The notes below the pieces were generated by a model. That model did not search any database. It saw nothing but the letters and a program-made list of their open reading frames with translations, and had not been told where the DNA came from. Positions 1-8,776 of a stretch of DNA of 64,000 nucleotides are shown here, piece by piece. The stretch is from Hoeflea_A sp040932035 (lineage in GTDB: Bacteria; Pseudomonadota; Alphaproteobacteria; Rhizobiales; Rhizobiaceae), in NCBI RefSeq assembly GCF_040932035.1, contig NZ_JBFRBB010000001.1:62001-126000 (forward strand), in the 5' to 3' direction. A program made the translations under genes and the position numbers. The stretch's first letter is position 1. Each line of letters begins with the position of its first letter.

Positions 1-98
1 CACAATGATTGACTCGGGGAAACATAAGGCGCATGACAGAACGGGATGCCTGCTGCATTCGGTCACAATAATCTTGGGATACGCGTCTTCGGCCTGAC

Positions 99-1025
99 AT
101 GAGCATATATCTGCCCATAGCAGAATTGTCTGTAAATGCCTTTATCATTCTGGGTATGGGCGCTGCGGTGGGTTTCCTGTCGGGGATGTTCGGTGTTGGT
201 GGCGGATTTCTCATTACGCCGCTTTTGATTTTCTATAACATTCCGCCCGCCGTGGCTGTTGCGACCGGTGCCAATCAGGTCGTCGCCTCGTCTTTCTCCG
301 GAGCACTTTCCCACTTTCGCCGGGGCACGCTCGACATCAAGCTCGGCCTGACGCTGCTTGGCGGCGGACTGGTGGGCGCCTCGGTCGGCATCTATCTTTT
401 TACGCTGCTGCGAAGTCTGGGACAGCTCGACCTAATCATCTCGCTGTTTTACGTCACGTTCCTGAGTATCGTCGGCGGCCTGATGCTGCTGGAGAGTATC
501 AATTCGCTGCGCCGGGCAGCGGCCAACAAGCCGGTTTCTCTTCGCAAGCCGGGCCAGCACAACTGGGTTCACCGGCTGCCCTTCAAGATGCGCTTCAAGC
601 GGTCGAAGATCTATCTTTCGGTCATTCCGGTCATTGTGCTCGGTTTCGGTATTGGTGTTCTTACCTCGATCATGGGCGTTGGTGGCGGATTCATCATGGT
701 GCCGGCGATGATCTATCTGCTGCGCATACCGACCAATGTCGTTATCGGCACCTCGCTGTTCCAGATCATTTTCGTTACCGCCTTCACGACAATTGTCCAG
801 GCGACGACAAACCAGTCGGTTGATGTTTTTTTGGCGGGCCTTTTGATGATTGCCGGCGTCGTCGGCGCGCAATACGGCGTAAGGGTCGGCCAAAAGCTGC
901 GTGGTGAGCAATTGCGTGCCCTGCTGGCATTGCTGGTGCTCGCGGTCGGCGTCCGTCTCGCACTCGACCTGGTCCTCACCCCCGATGAACTCTATTCGGT
1001 CGTTACGACCAAGGAAGGGTTCTGA
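99..1025 (+). CDS. Sulfite/organic anion exporter, TauE/SafE family
   Basis: Predicted inner-membrane permease of the TauE/SafE (DUF81) family, whose members export sulfite, sulfoacetate or similar small anions; the substrate cannot be read from the sequence. The 308 residues fit the family. Each half carries the glycine-rich signature GVGGGF (residues 32-37 and 193-198) within hydrophobic helices, giving the family's internal duplication, with a basic loop near residues 155-170 between the halves. The ATG at 99 is the first sensible start; no clear Shine-Dalgarno is visible. The stop shares one base with the next ATG (TGATG), so the two genes are translationally coupled. Family assignment is strong, substrate unknown. 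Confidence 0.9.
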   Translation: MSIYLPIAELSVNAFIILGMGAAVGFLSGMFGVGGGFLITPLLIFYNIPPAVAVATGANQVVASSFSGALSHFRRGTLDIKLGLTLLGGGLVGASVGIYLFTLLRSLGQLDLIISLFYVTFLSIVGGLMLLESINSLRRAAANKPVSLRKPGQHNWVHRLPFKMRFKRSKIYLSVIPVIVLGFGIGVLTSIMGVGGGFIMVPAMIYLLRIPTNVVIGTSLFQIIFVTAFTTIVQATTNQSVDVFLAGLLMIAGVVGAQYGVRVGQKLRGEQLRALLALLVLAVGVRLALDLVLTPDELYSVVTTKEGF

Positions 1026-1813
1026 TGCGGTGGCCTTCAGAAATAAAGGCACTGCTGGCCGCATTGCTGCTGGTTCTTGTTGCTGCAGTGGGCGTAAAGG
1101 CGGCTAACGAAAAGCTCGATATTGGCATTTCGACCAATGAAATAGCCATTACCTCCGATTTCGCCGGCGCCGACCTGATCGTATTCGGCGCGCTGGACAA
1201 CGCCGATCCGCTGCTTCTACAACTCGGTCAGTACGATATCATCGTTGCCCTCGAGGGGCCGCCAAAGGAAACCGTCGTCCGCAAGAAGGACCGGGTTTTT
1301 GGCATCTGGATCAATCGCTACTCCATGCGTTTCGAGCCTGCGCCGGCCTCCTATTCGATTTCCAGCACCCTGCCCATCAACCGCATTACCAAGGAGATCG
1401 AGCTCAGCGGCCGAACGATCGGCATCGAGCACATTCACCTGACCCCGGCGGGAAATGTCGGGGACGGCACACGTGTGCCTGAATTTAAAAGCGCGTTGCT
1501 CAGGCTGCGGGTCGAGGACGGGCTTTACCAGAGCGAGCCCGTGGGGGTCGAATTCGTCAGCTCAAGCCTGTTTCGTGCAACACTGCGGTTGCCGGCCAGC
1601 ATACCGGTTGGAGAGCACAGGCTGCGGGCATTCCTGTTCAAAAACAACGAATTCGTCATGGAACGGAATTTGCGGCTGCGGGTCGTCAAGACCGGCATTG
1701 AGCAGTTCGTGTTTGAGCTCGCCCATCAGCAGGCGTTCCTCTATGGTCTGCTGGCGGTCGGTCTCGCCATGATAACCGGTTGGCTGGCCAGCGTCATTTT
1801 CCGAAAAGACTGA
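1025..1813 (+). CDS. TIGR02186 family membrane-anchored protein
   Basis: Alphaproteobacterial protein of the TIGR02186 family, function unknown. An N-terminal hydrophobic segment (about residues 8-26) looks like a signal peptide or anchor, followed by an extracytoplasmic beta-rich domain and a C-terminal membrane helix (about 236-258) ending in a short basic tail. So the bulk of the protein faces the periplasm and both ends touch the membrane. It overlaps the TauE/SafE gene by one base; this pairing is conserved in the order, which suggests an accessory or periplasmic partner of the exporter. That role is inference from context only. Confidence 0.8.
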   Translation: MRWPSEIKALLAALLLVLVAAVGVKAANEKLDIGISTNEIAITSDFAGADLIVFGALDNADPLLLQLGQYDIIVALEGPPKETVVRKKDRVFGIWINRYSMRFEPAPASYSISSTLPINRITKEIELSGRTIGIEHIHLTPAGNVGDGTRVPEFKSALLRLRVEDGLYQSEPVGVEFVSSSLFRATLRLPASIPVGEHRLRAFLFKNNEFVMERNLRLRVVKTGIEQFVFELAHQQAFLYGLLAVGLAMITGWLASVIFRKD

Positions 1814-1829
1814 ACTGCGGCGGCCGGTT

Positions 1830-2561
1830 TTATCCGATAAGCCGGTCGAACGGCACCGAATAGATCCTGTCGCGGCCAAGCAGATGGGCGGTGAGCCGGC
1901 GCCGCTCGAAAAGTCCCTGGAAAGCATTGTTCCGCAGGTTGAGGCCGCCGGTTGTCACTCCGAAAGACGGCATGATCAGGCGTTGTCCGTCCGATGCGAA
2001 ACAGGGGCGCCGGACGCCCTTGCCCCGGCGCACGACACGCGCCGCCGGATGCAGATGCCCGGCGACTTCGCCCGCCGCCTCGGCGGCATTCGCCGCCGGC
2101 TCGTGGCGAAAGCACAGCCCGTCGAGATAAAGTTCGCTGACACAGTCGCCGCCCAGCCCTTCGGGATGATCCGGATCATGGTTGCCGGCAATCCAGAACC
2201 AGTGGCGCCCGGCCATCAGGTTCGAAATCTGCTCCTGGTGCTGGCCGGGCAGGGCTGCGGCACCCTGGCGGTCGTGAAAACTGTCGCCGAGACAGATGAC
2301 GCAGGCCGGCCGGTAGCGGCTTACAACGGCCGTGACGAGTTTCAGCGTCTGCGCCGTGTCATAGGGCGGCAGCATCATGCCCCGGCGGGCAAAAGCGGCA
2401 CCCTTTTCAAGATGCAGGTCGGAAACGATCAGCGTGGCGCTTTGCGGCAGGAACAGCGCGCCGAGCGGATCGCAAACGGCTGCGGTTTCACTGATTTCGA
2501 TTTCGGCGGTCTGGATCATCTCGTCGGCGATCAATGCTTGTGCGGCACTTGCCCTGTTCAT
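1830..2561 (-). CDS. pdeM: Ligase-associated DNA damage response endonuclease PdeM
   Basis: Metallophosphoesterase of the PdeM family, thought to act in DNA end processing with the ligase-associated Lhr-type helicase. The metal-binding motifs appear in order: DLH (residues 48-50), GDSFHD (92-97), GNHDP (126-130) and GHLHP (168-172), so the calcineurin-like active site is complete. Length 243 is normal for the family. It lies 20 bases downstream of the helicase gene on the same strand, the usual arrangement. The N-terminal 25 residues before the conserved core are variable, so a later start at residue 15 is possible but ATG 2561 is preferred. Confidence 0.9.
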   Translation of the reverse strand: MNRASAAQALIADEMIQTAEIEISETAAVCDPLGALFLPQSATLIVSDLHLEKGAAFARRGMMLPPYDTAQTLKLVTAVVSRYRPACVICLGDSFHDRQGAAALPGQHQEQISNLMAGRHWFWIAGNHDPDHPEGLGGDCVSELYLDGLCFRHEPAANAAEAAGEVAGHLHPAARVVRRGKGVRRPCFASDGQRLIMPSFGVTTGGLNLRNNAFQGLFERRRLTAHLLGRDRIYSVPFDRLIG

Positions 2562-2581
2562 GAAACCCGTTTCCCCGCATC

Positions 2582-5128
2582 TTAGCCGCTGCCCATCGCT
2601 TCGGCGATAATCTCGTCCGCCGCCTCGGCCAGAATGTCGTCCTGCGCCTCGCCGGACACCGGTTCCTTGCCGATCTCCAGCATGACGGGGACGGCGAGGG
2701 GCGATATCCGGTTCAGCCGGTTCAAAACGATTCGGCCTTTGATTCGCGACAGCATATCCGCTAGCCGCCGAATATCCAGTAGCCCGCTTGCCGCGTCATG
2801 CCGTGTTGCCTGCAAGAGAATGTGATCGGGTTCGTGGCTGCGCAGGACGTCATAGACAAGATCGGCCGATACCGTGACCTGCCGCCCGGTTTTTTCCTTG
2901 CCCGGATGCCGGCGTTCGATAAGCCCGGAAATGAGAGCGCAGTTTCGGAATGTGCGTTTGAGCATCCATGATTCAGCAAGCCACGCTTCGAGGTCGTCAC
3001 CCAGCATGTCTTCGTCAAACAGTGCGGCAAGTGAGAGTTCGCCGCGTTCGAACATGAGTCCCATGTCCCGCAGGCCCCAAACGGCCATCGCATAGTCGGT
3101 GGCAACGAAACCGAGCGGTCTGGCCCGCGCCCGCTCCAGTCGCCGGGTCAAAAGCATGCCCAGCGTCTGATGCGCCAGCCTTCCCTCAAACGGATACATC
3201 AGCATGTAATACCGGTCGCCCTGCGGAAATGTTTCGATAAGCAATTCGCCGCGCGACGGCAATACCGATTTCTGCCGCTGGATTTCCAGCCATTCGCGCA
3301 CCTGCGGCGGCAGCGCACGCCAGGTGTCCGGATCGCCAAGCATGGTGCGGACCTGATCGGCCAGATAGGTCGAAAGCGGAAACTTGCCGCCGGCATAGGC
3401 CGGTATTTTCGGGCTGCCGGCGCCGCCCTTTGAGACGATGCACTCGTTTTCACGGATACCCTCGAAACGCAGAACCTTGCCGGCGAAAAGGAATGTGTCG
3501 CCGGGAGAAAGCATTTCGACGAAGGATTCTTCGACTTTGCCGAGAACGGGCCCGCCGCGCACATTTGTGCCGCGCCCCGAGTGCCGTGTCAGGCGTATCT
3601 TCAGTTCCGGAGCTTCGATGATTGTGCCGATATTGAGCCGGTACTGCTGGGCGATACGCGGATTGGCGACCCGCCAGGTTCCGTCCTTCGTCAGCCGGAT
3701 GCGGGCGTACCGGTCGTAGGTTTTAAGCGCATAGCCGCCGGTCGCGACAAAATCGACGACACGGTCGAACTGCTCGCGCTCGAGTGCACTGTAGGGCGAG
3801 GCTGATTTGACTTCCTCATAGAGATCGTCCGCTGTAAACGGCGCCGCGCAGGCCATGCCGAGCACATGCTGGGCAAGCACATCATAGGTGCCGATACCCA
3901 CGGGCGGCGTGTCCTGTGCTCCAAGATAATTGGCATCGAGCGCCGCCTGGCACTCCATCACTTCGAAGCGGTTGGCCGGCACGAGTATGGCGCGGCTCGG
4001 TTCATCCATGCGGTGATTGGACCGGCCAATGCGCTGTGCAAGGCGGCTTGCCCCCTTGGGCGCGCCGACATGGACGACGAGATCGACATCGCCCCAGTCG
4101 ATGCCGAGATCCAGCGTCGAAGTGGCAACCACGGCCCGCAGGCGGTTATCGGCCATGGCCGCTTCCACCTTCCGCCGCTGGCTTGCGTCGAGCGATCCGT
4201 GATGCAGCGCTATCGGCAGGTCATCCTCGTTGATCCGCCATAATTCGCGAAACAAAAGTTCGGCCTGGCTGCGCGTATTGACGAAGAGGAGGGTAGTTCT
4301 GTGTTCGCCGATCGCCTGGTAGACATCGGCCATCGCATAGCGCGCCGAATGGCCTGACCACGGCACATGTTCGTCGGTTTCCAATATGCTGATTTGCGGC
4401 TTGGCTCCGCCTTCGACGACAATCCGCTCGGACAGGTTCGCGCCCTTTGATCCGCTCTGCGGCATCAGCCAGGCCTGCAGGGCTTCGGGATCCGCGACCG
4501 TTGCCGACAATCCGATAGTCTGCAGGTCGGGGCAATGTTTGCGTAGCCGGGCAAGCCCTAGCGACAGCAGATGACCGCGCTTGGAAGTGACCAGCGAGTG
4601 CAATTCGTCGAAAATGACAAATTTCAGCCCGTCAAACAGAGTATCTGCCTCGCGGCTGGCAATCAGCAAGGCAATCTGCTCGGGCGTCGTAAGCAGAATA
4701 TCGGGCGGGTTGCGTTTCTGGCGCTGCCGCTTCGACTGCGGCGTGTCGCCGGTCCTTGTTTCGACGCGCACCGGCAGTTCCATCTCGGCAACGGGCGTTG
4801 CAAGGTTGCGCTCGATGTCGATTGCCAGAGCTTTCAGCGGCGAAACATAGAGGGTGTGAATACCCTGCCGCGCAGATGAACGTGCCGCGCCTGGTTTGCG
4901 CTTTTCTTCCTTCAGGGTGATGTCGACAAGCGAAGGCAGAAAGCCGGCAAGCGTCTTGCCGGCGCCGGTCGGTGCGATCAGCAGCGACGAGCTTCCTGCA
5001 TCGGCTTTTTCAAGTAACGCCAGCTGATGCGGCCGCGGTTGCCAGCCGCGCTTGCCAAACCAGCCGGAAAAGGGTTCGGGCAGGCCGGTTTCCGCACTGG
5101 CGGGCTTTTTCCCAGAATCATCGTTCAC
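2582..5128 (-). CDS. Ligase-associated DNA damage response DEXH-box helicase (Lhr-like)
   Basis: Superfamily 2 helicase of the Lhr-like, ligase-associated group. Walker A is PTGAGKT (residues 53-59), the DEXH box is DELH (174-177), motif III is SAT (208-210), and a motif VI of the form QRIGRSNHR lies near residue 375. A C-terminal Lhr winged-helix/DEAD-associated region follows, as in the family, and 848 residues is close to the usual length. The partner PdeM nuclease follows by 20 bases. The exonuclease and ATP-dependent ligase that often complete this repair cassette are not in the window. The ATG at 5128 is followed by a short charged leader before the Q-motif-like region. Confidence 0.92.
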   Translation of the reverse strand: MNDDSGKKPASAETGLPEPFSGWFGKRGWQPRPHQLALLEKADAGSSSLLIAPTGAGKTLAGFLPSLVDITLKEEKRKPGAARSSARQGIHTLYVSPLKALAIDIERNLATPVAEMELPVRVETRTGDTPQSKRQRQKRNPPDILLTTPEQIALLIASREADTLFDGLKFVIFDELHSLVTSKRGHLLSLGLARLRKHCPDLQTIGLSATVADPEALQAWLMPQSGSKGANLSERIVVEGGAKPQISILETDEHVPWSGHSARYAMADVYQAIGEHRTTLLFVNTRSQAELLFRELWRINEDDLPIALHHGSLDASQRRKVEAAMADNRLRAVVATSTLDLGIDWGDVDLVVHVGAPKGASRLAQRIGRSNHRMDEPSRAILVPANRFEVMECQAALDANYLGAQDTPPVGIGTYDVLAQHVLGMACAAPFTADDLYEEVKSASPYSALEREQFDRVVDFVATGGYALKTYDRYARIRLTKDGTWRVANPRIAQQYRLNIGTIIEAPELKIRLTRHSGRGTNVRGGPVLGKVEESFVEMLSPGDTFLFAGKVLRFEGIRENECIVSKGGAGSPKIPAYAGGKFPLSTYLADQVRTMLGDPDTWRALPPQVREWLEIQRQKSVLPSRGELLIETFPQGDRYYMLMYPFEGRLAHQTLGMLLTRRLERARARPLGFVATDYAMAVWGLRDMGLMFERGELSLAALFDEDMLGDDLEAWLAESWMLKRTFRNCALISGLIERRHPGKEKTGRQVTVSADLVYDVLRSHEPDHILLQATRHDAASGLLDIRRLADMLSRIKGRIVLNRLNRISPLAVPVMLEIGKEPVSGEAQDDILAEAADEIIAEAMGSG

Positions 5129-5246
5129 TCGGAAACGTTAGACCAAGACGGGTCTCGGAAAAATGGCTTTGTCGGGTCGAATGAAGCTGTTGAACCGTCG
5201 GCAAATAGCGATTACCTATTGCACAACCAACATGGAGTATCGCCGA

Positions 5247-5513
5247 ATGTCCGGCAAGCTGACCCGATTTTTGGGTGACACACCCGGCCGCACCGTCGTC
5301 AAGCTGATCGTGATTTCGTTCATCGTCGGCGCGGTGATGAGCGCATTTCACTGGTATCCGATCGACGTTGTCTATGCGATCCGCGATTTCCTGGTCAATG
5401 TCTGGAATCTGGGCTTTGCCGCGCTTGGACGCTTTGGCGACTATCTGTTACTTGGTGCGGTCATCGTCGTTCCGGTATTTCTGGTCATGCGGGTATTGAG
5501 TTACCGTCGATAG
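5247..5513 (+). CDS. DUF6460 domain membrane protein
   Basis: Small integral membrane protein of 88 residues matching the DUF6460 family of Hyphomicrobiales. It starts MSGKLTRFLG, the family's usual beginning, and has two hydrophobic helices (about residues 18-40 and 60-83) separated by a segment with tryptophans. The ATG at 5247 is chosen over in-frame upstream starts at 5163 and 5232 because GGAG (5234-5237) sits 9 bases before it and because the family begins here. It is divergent from the helicase gene. Function is unknown. Confidence 0.82.
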   Translation: MSGKLTRFLGDTPGRTVVKLIVISFIVGAVMSAFHWYPIDVVYAIRDFLVNVWNLGFAALGRFGDYLLLGAVIVVPVFLVMRVLSYRR

Positions 5514-5611
5514 GCCGTAATAACATCAAGCCTGCATCGCACAGCAATTGAATAATCCCTGCCCGGCAGCAGCGGGGGACCACACGACACTTTTCGCAGG
5601 AGAGGCAACCG

Positions 5612-6970
5612 ATCGAAGCGTCGGCAGGAAACACGGCCGTTCAGCGGCCATTTACCGTCAGCCACCGGCTTGTCCTTTCGATCGCCGTTCCGATGACGCT
5701 CGCCTATCTGACAACCCCGCTGCTTGGGCTTGTGGACATGGCAGTGGTCGGCCGTCTCGGCGATCCGGCGCTGATCGGCGGCCTTGCGATCGGGGCGATA
5801 ATTTTCGATGTGGTCTTTACGACCCTGAACTTCCTGAGGGCATCAACAACCGGTCTGGTTGCGCAGGCTTTCGGCAGCGGCGACACCCGGGAAGAACAAG
5901 CCGTTTTCTGGCGTTCCGTGATCATTGGTTTTGCCTGTGGCGTCGCCGTCCTCATATTGTCGCCGCTGATTATCTGGGCCGGAATCTGGGCCATGGCGCC
6001 CGGCGAGGCCGTGCGCAAAGCAACGCAAGTCTACGTTTCTATCCGCATCGTTTCTGCGCCGGCAACGCTGGTAAACTATGCTATTCTCGGTTTTCTGCTT
6101 GGCCGCGGACAGGCAATCGCAGGCCTTCTTTTACAAACGCTGATCAATGGCACCAACATAGCACTCTCTGTCTATTTGGGGCTTCATCTTGAATGGGGCA
6201 TCGCTGGTGTTGCCTGGGCAACGGTGACCGGTGAGGCGATCGGAGCCGTGATTGGCTTTGCGTTCGTGTATTTCCGCCTGGACAAATCGGCTCGTCCCGG
6301 TTGGCGGGCGGTTTTTGACCGGCCCTCCATTGTCAGGCTGATGTCACTCAACCGCGACATCATGATCCGGTCTTTTGCGCTGCTGATCGCCTTTGCACTG
6401 TTTGTGCGCCAGGGTGCGCAATTCGGACCGGTAACCCTTGCCGCCAACGCAGTCCTGATGAATTTTTTCATGGTCGCGGGCTACTATCTCGACGGATTTG
6501 CCACCGCCGCCGAACAGCTTGCGGGGCGTGCCGTCGGCGCAAATTACCGGCCCGCCTTTGATCGTGCCGTCAGGTTGACGCTGTTTTGGGGAACGGGGCT
6601 GGCTGCGCTGACGACGCTGTTTTTCCTGGTTTCGGGAGAAATGGTGATTGATTTCCTGACAACGTCGGAAGATGTGCGGGCGGAAGCGCGCAAATACATC
6701 GTCTGGGCCGCACTGACCGCACTGGCAGGTGTTCTGGCATTCGAGATGGATGGCGTTTTCATCGGCGCCACATGGTCGCGGGACATGCGCAATATGATGC
6801 TTCTTTCACTGGCGCTTTTTGGCGCCCTCCTGCTGACATTGGTACCGGCTGTTGGAAATCACGGGTTGTGGCTGGCTTTGCTGGCGTTTTTGGGCGCGCG
6901 CGGTTTTTCACTCTATGCCATGCTCGGGGTACGTGCGGACAGGGCCTTCCCGCCCGCAAGGCCGGTTTAG
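5612..6970 (+). CDS. MATE family efflux transporter (probable ATC start)
   Basis: Multidrug and toxin extrusion (DinF-like) transporter with 12 expected membrane helices, exporting cationic compounds with Na+ or H+ influx. The first ATG in frame (5693) would begin at MTLAYLTTPL, in the middle of helix 1, but the same frame upstream reads RPFTVSHRLVLSIAVP, which is family-like N-terminal sequence. The frame is open back to a TGA at 5549-5551 without any ATG, GTG or TTG. AGGAGAGG (5598-5605) stands 9 bases before an ATC at 5612, making ATC the best start; that gives 452 residues. A sequencing error or a start at 5693 are the alternatives. No partner gene is evident. Confidence 0.82.
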   Translation: MEASAGNTAVQRPFTVSHRLVLSIAVPMTLAYLTTPLLGLVDMAVVGRLGDPALIGGLAIGAIIFDVVFTTLNFLRASTTGLVAQAFGSGDTREEQAVFWRSVIIGFACGVAVLILSPLIIWAGIWAMAPGEAVRKATQVYVSIRIVSAPATLVNYAILGFLLGRGQAIAGLLLQTLINGTNIALSVYLGLHLEWGIAGVAWATVTGEAIGAVIGFAFVYFRLDKSARPGWRAVFDRPSIVRLMSLNRDIMIRSFALLIAFALFVRQGAQFGPVTLAANAVLMNFFMVAGYYLDGFATAAEQLAGRAVGANYRPAFDRAVRLTLFWGTGLAALTTLFFLVSGEMVIDFLTTSEDVRAEARKYIVWAALTALAGVLAFEMDGVFIGATWSRDMRNMMLLSLALFGALLLTLVPAVGNHGLWLALLAFLGARGFSLYAMLGVRADRAFPPARPV

Positions 6971-7196
6971 CCGGCGGGCCGTCAACAGGCTCTCTCCGTC
7001 TGGTTTGGACTCGGGAAAAATAAACGCAATTTCAACGCATTGGGTCTAGGGTCACGGCATCCGGCGACTTTGCGCCGCGGCGGCATCGATCTGGTCGGCA
7101 TATGATTGAATATATAAATGTGTAGCAACCGCAGATAAAAATCAATCAAAATGAACAATCATGCAGAGTGCGGATTGCAAGTGAAGATAAATGTGA

Positions 7197-7216
7197 GAAT
7201 CAAATTCTCTTGATTC
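7197..7216. promoter_or_regulatory. Inverted repeat upstream of acyl carrier gene
   Basis: GAATCAA and TTGATTC face each other with six bases between them. The arms are perfect. The site is about 200 bases before the acyl carrier ATG and could be an operator for an unidentified regulator. The half-sites resemble FNR half-sites, but the 6-base gap and the order (ATCAA first) do not match an FNR box. Confidence 0.35.
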
Positions 7217-7358
7217 AAAATACAACTTGTCGGTGTTGTGGAAAAAACTTACGAAATATTAATATTCGCTGTTCAATTGTCCATAAAACAGTCGCAAAAT
7301 AGATGTAATATTTGTGTTAGATTGCCGGAAGGCGCGCTGAAGCGGTTCGAGTCGATGA

Positions 7359-7384
7359 CCGTCTGCAAGACGGGGCACGGCCCC
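7359..7384 (+). promoter_or_regulatory. Tandem hairpins in the acyl carrier leader
   Basis: CCGTCT-GCA-AGACGG (7359-7373) and GGGGC-ACG-GCCCC (7372-7384) are adjacent perfect stems that share two bases, 30 bases before the ATG at 7414. They would form stable structure in the 5' leader just ahead of the AGGGAAGAG ribosome site. A regulatory function is inference only. Confidence 0.35.
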
Positions 7385-7413
7385 AATGCAGGGATAGCCG
7401 CAGGGAAGAGACC

Positions 7414-7659
7414 ATGGATAAAAGCGTGGCAGCCATTCGCCAGATAGTGGCGGAGATATTGCTCGTTCCCATCGAGCGGGTTGATTGCCATTGCGCGCTA
7501 TCGCAATTGCCGGCATGGGACAGTCTTACCCATATGACCTTGCTGCTGGTGATCGAGGAAAAAATCGGGCAGCGGCTTGCGATTGAGCAGGTGGGAAGTT
7601 CGAGTTCCGTTGTGGATGTCGCTGAACTTTTGAATGAAACCCACCCCACCCTTCACTGA
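7414..7659 (+). CDS. Stand-alone acyl carrier protein
   Basis: 81-residue carrier protein of the phosphopantetheine-binding family. The attachment motif reads PAWDSLTHM, with serine 37 as the expected 4'-phosphopantetheine site, followed by the typical helix III. A normal AcpP is acidic with a DSL motif; this one resembles the secondary acyl carriers used in special acyl chains, amino-acid loading or signal synthesis. AGGGAAGAG precedes the ATG. No acyl-AMP ligase, ketosynthase or transferase is next to it, so its partner enzymes must be elsewhere. It has its own AT-rich leader. Carrier identity is good; pathway unknown. Confidence 0.82.
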   Translation: MDKSVAAIRQIVAEILLVPIERVDCHCALSQLPAWDSLTHMTLLLVIEEKIGQRLAIEQVGSSSSVVDVAELLNETHPTLH

Positions 7660-7676
7660 ATAAGAAACGCTCCGAT

Positions 7677-8774
7677 TTATTGAGGCATCGGTCTGGATAC
7701 CCATTCTTCCGTGCGCGTGTCGCGCAGTTCTGTAATGGAAGCAACGTTCCGCTCCGCGACCAGTTCCGAAAGCCCGGTCAGAATTGCGCGCACCAGCCCG
7801 GGACCCTGATAGACAAATCCGGTATAGAGTTGCACGAGGTCGGCGCCGGCACGGATTTTTTCCAGCGCTGCCGCAGCCGAATCCACACCGCCAACCCCGA
7901 CGATCGTCATCGACGGGCCAACGAGCTTGCGCAGTTTTGCCAGAACGATGGTCGAGCGCTCAAATAGCGGCCTGCCGGATACGCCGCCGGCCTGCCCGAT
8001 ATGCCGGTCGTCGCTCAGTCCGCTGCGCGAAAGCGTCGTATTGGAGATGATCAGCCCGTCAAGAGCGTGTTCAAGCGCCAGTTCGGCGATATCCTCAAGA
8101 TCACCCGCCGCAAGGTCGGGCGCCACTTTAAGGAATATCGGTTTTCTTGCATGACCTTGCGCGATCTCGACGCTGCGGGCCGCAAGGACCGCCTCCAGCA
8201 GTGCCGCAAGGCTGTTTTTGGCCTGCAGGTCCCGCAGCCCCGGTGTGTTGGGCGAGGAAATATTGACGGTGAAATAGTCTGCTACGGCATAAAAGACTTC
8301 AATTCCAAGAGCATAGTCGGCGATCCGGTGTTCAGAATCCTTGTTCGCGCCGACATTCACGCCGATCGGACCGGGCCTGTCGCCCTTGATCGCATTCAGT
8401 CTCTCAAGCACCACAGCATGGCCGTCATTGTTGAAACCGAATCGGTTGATCACCGCTTGATCCGCCGGCAGGCGAAATATCCGCGGCTTGGGGTTTCCCG
8501 GCTGCGGTTTCGGCGTCACGGAGCCGATTTCCGTAAATCCGAATCCGAGACGAAGCACTTCCATCGGCACTTCGGCATTCTTGTCGAATCCTGCCGCGAT
8601 ACCGAGCGGATTGCTGAAGGAAAGGCCGGCCGTCTTTACCGCCAGGCGCGCATCCAGCGCCGCCGGACATCCGGGCAGGGCACCCGATTTCAGGGCGAGG
8701 ATGGACAGTTTGTGGGCGATTTCCGGCTCAAGCGTGAAGAGTGCTCGGCGGGCAATGGTGTAGAAAAGATCCAT
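7677..8774 (-). CDS. pyrD: Quinone-dependent dihydroorotate dehydrogenase
   Basis: Class 2 dihydroorotate dehydrogenase, which oxidises dihydroorotate to orotate in pyrimidine synthesis and passes electrons through FMN to quinone at the inner membrane. The N-terminal helices (MDLFYTIARRALFTLEPEIA) that contact the membrane are present, as is NISSPNTPGLRDLQ containing the catalytic serine region and the C-terminal FMN phosphate site GVGGVDS. Length 365 is normal. The ATG at 8774 is chosen because the family starts MD(L/V)FY; the open frame extends upstream only through the DUF952 gene. It starts two bases after the DUF952 stop, so the two genes form one unit. Confidence 0.95.
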   Translation of the reverse strand: MDLFYTIARRALFTLEPEIAHKLSILALKSGALPGCPAALDARLAVKTAGLSFSNPLGIAAGFDKNAEVPMEVLRLGFGFTEIGSVTPKPQPGNPKPRIFRLPADQAVINRFGFNNDGHAVVLERLNAIKGDRPGPIGVNVGANKDSEHRIADYALGIEVFYAVADYFTVNISSPNTPGLRDLQAKNSLAALLEAVLAARSVEIAQGHARKPIFLKVAPDLAAGDLEDIAELALEHALDGLIISNTTLSRSGLSDDRHIGQAGGVSGRPLFERSTIVLAKLRKLVGPSMTIVGVGGVDSAAAALEKIRAGADLVQLYTGFVYQGPGLVRAILTGLSELVAERNVASITELRDTRTEEWVSRPMPQ

Positions 8775-8776
8775 AT

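Larger units (their letters stand above)
6971..7413. other. AT-rich intergenic region and leader of the acyl carrier gene
   Basis: A 443-base stretch without a convincing gene. The middle (about 7100-7320) is clearly richer in A and T than its surroundings. It holds a 7-base-arm inverted repeat (7197-7216) and, near the next gene, two short hairpins (7359-7384). No tRNA, repeat family or insertion sequence is visible. The small reading frames here have no homology that I recognise and no ribosome site. Confidence 0.6.

Noticed and set aside
1..98. End of an upstream gene at the window start
   Set aside because: No frame with coding character reaches into this stretch; it looks like spacer before the TauE/SafE gene.
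7197..7216. FNR box before the acyl carrier gene
   Set aside because: Half-sites are in the wrong order and 6 bases apart rather than TTGAT-N4-ATCAA.
7321..7384. tRNA-like sequence (GGTTCGAGTC) upstream of the acyl carrier gene
   Set aside because: No acceptor, D or anticodon stem fits around it; the hairpins are too short.
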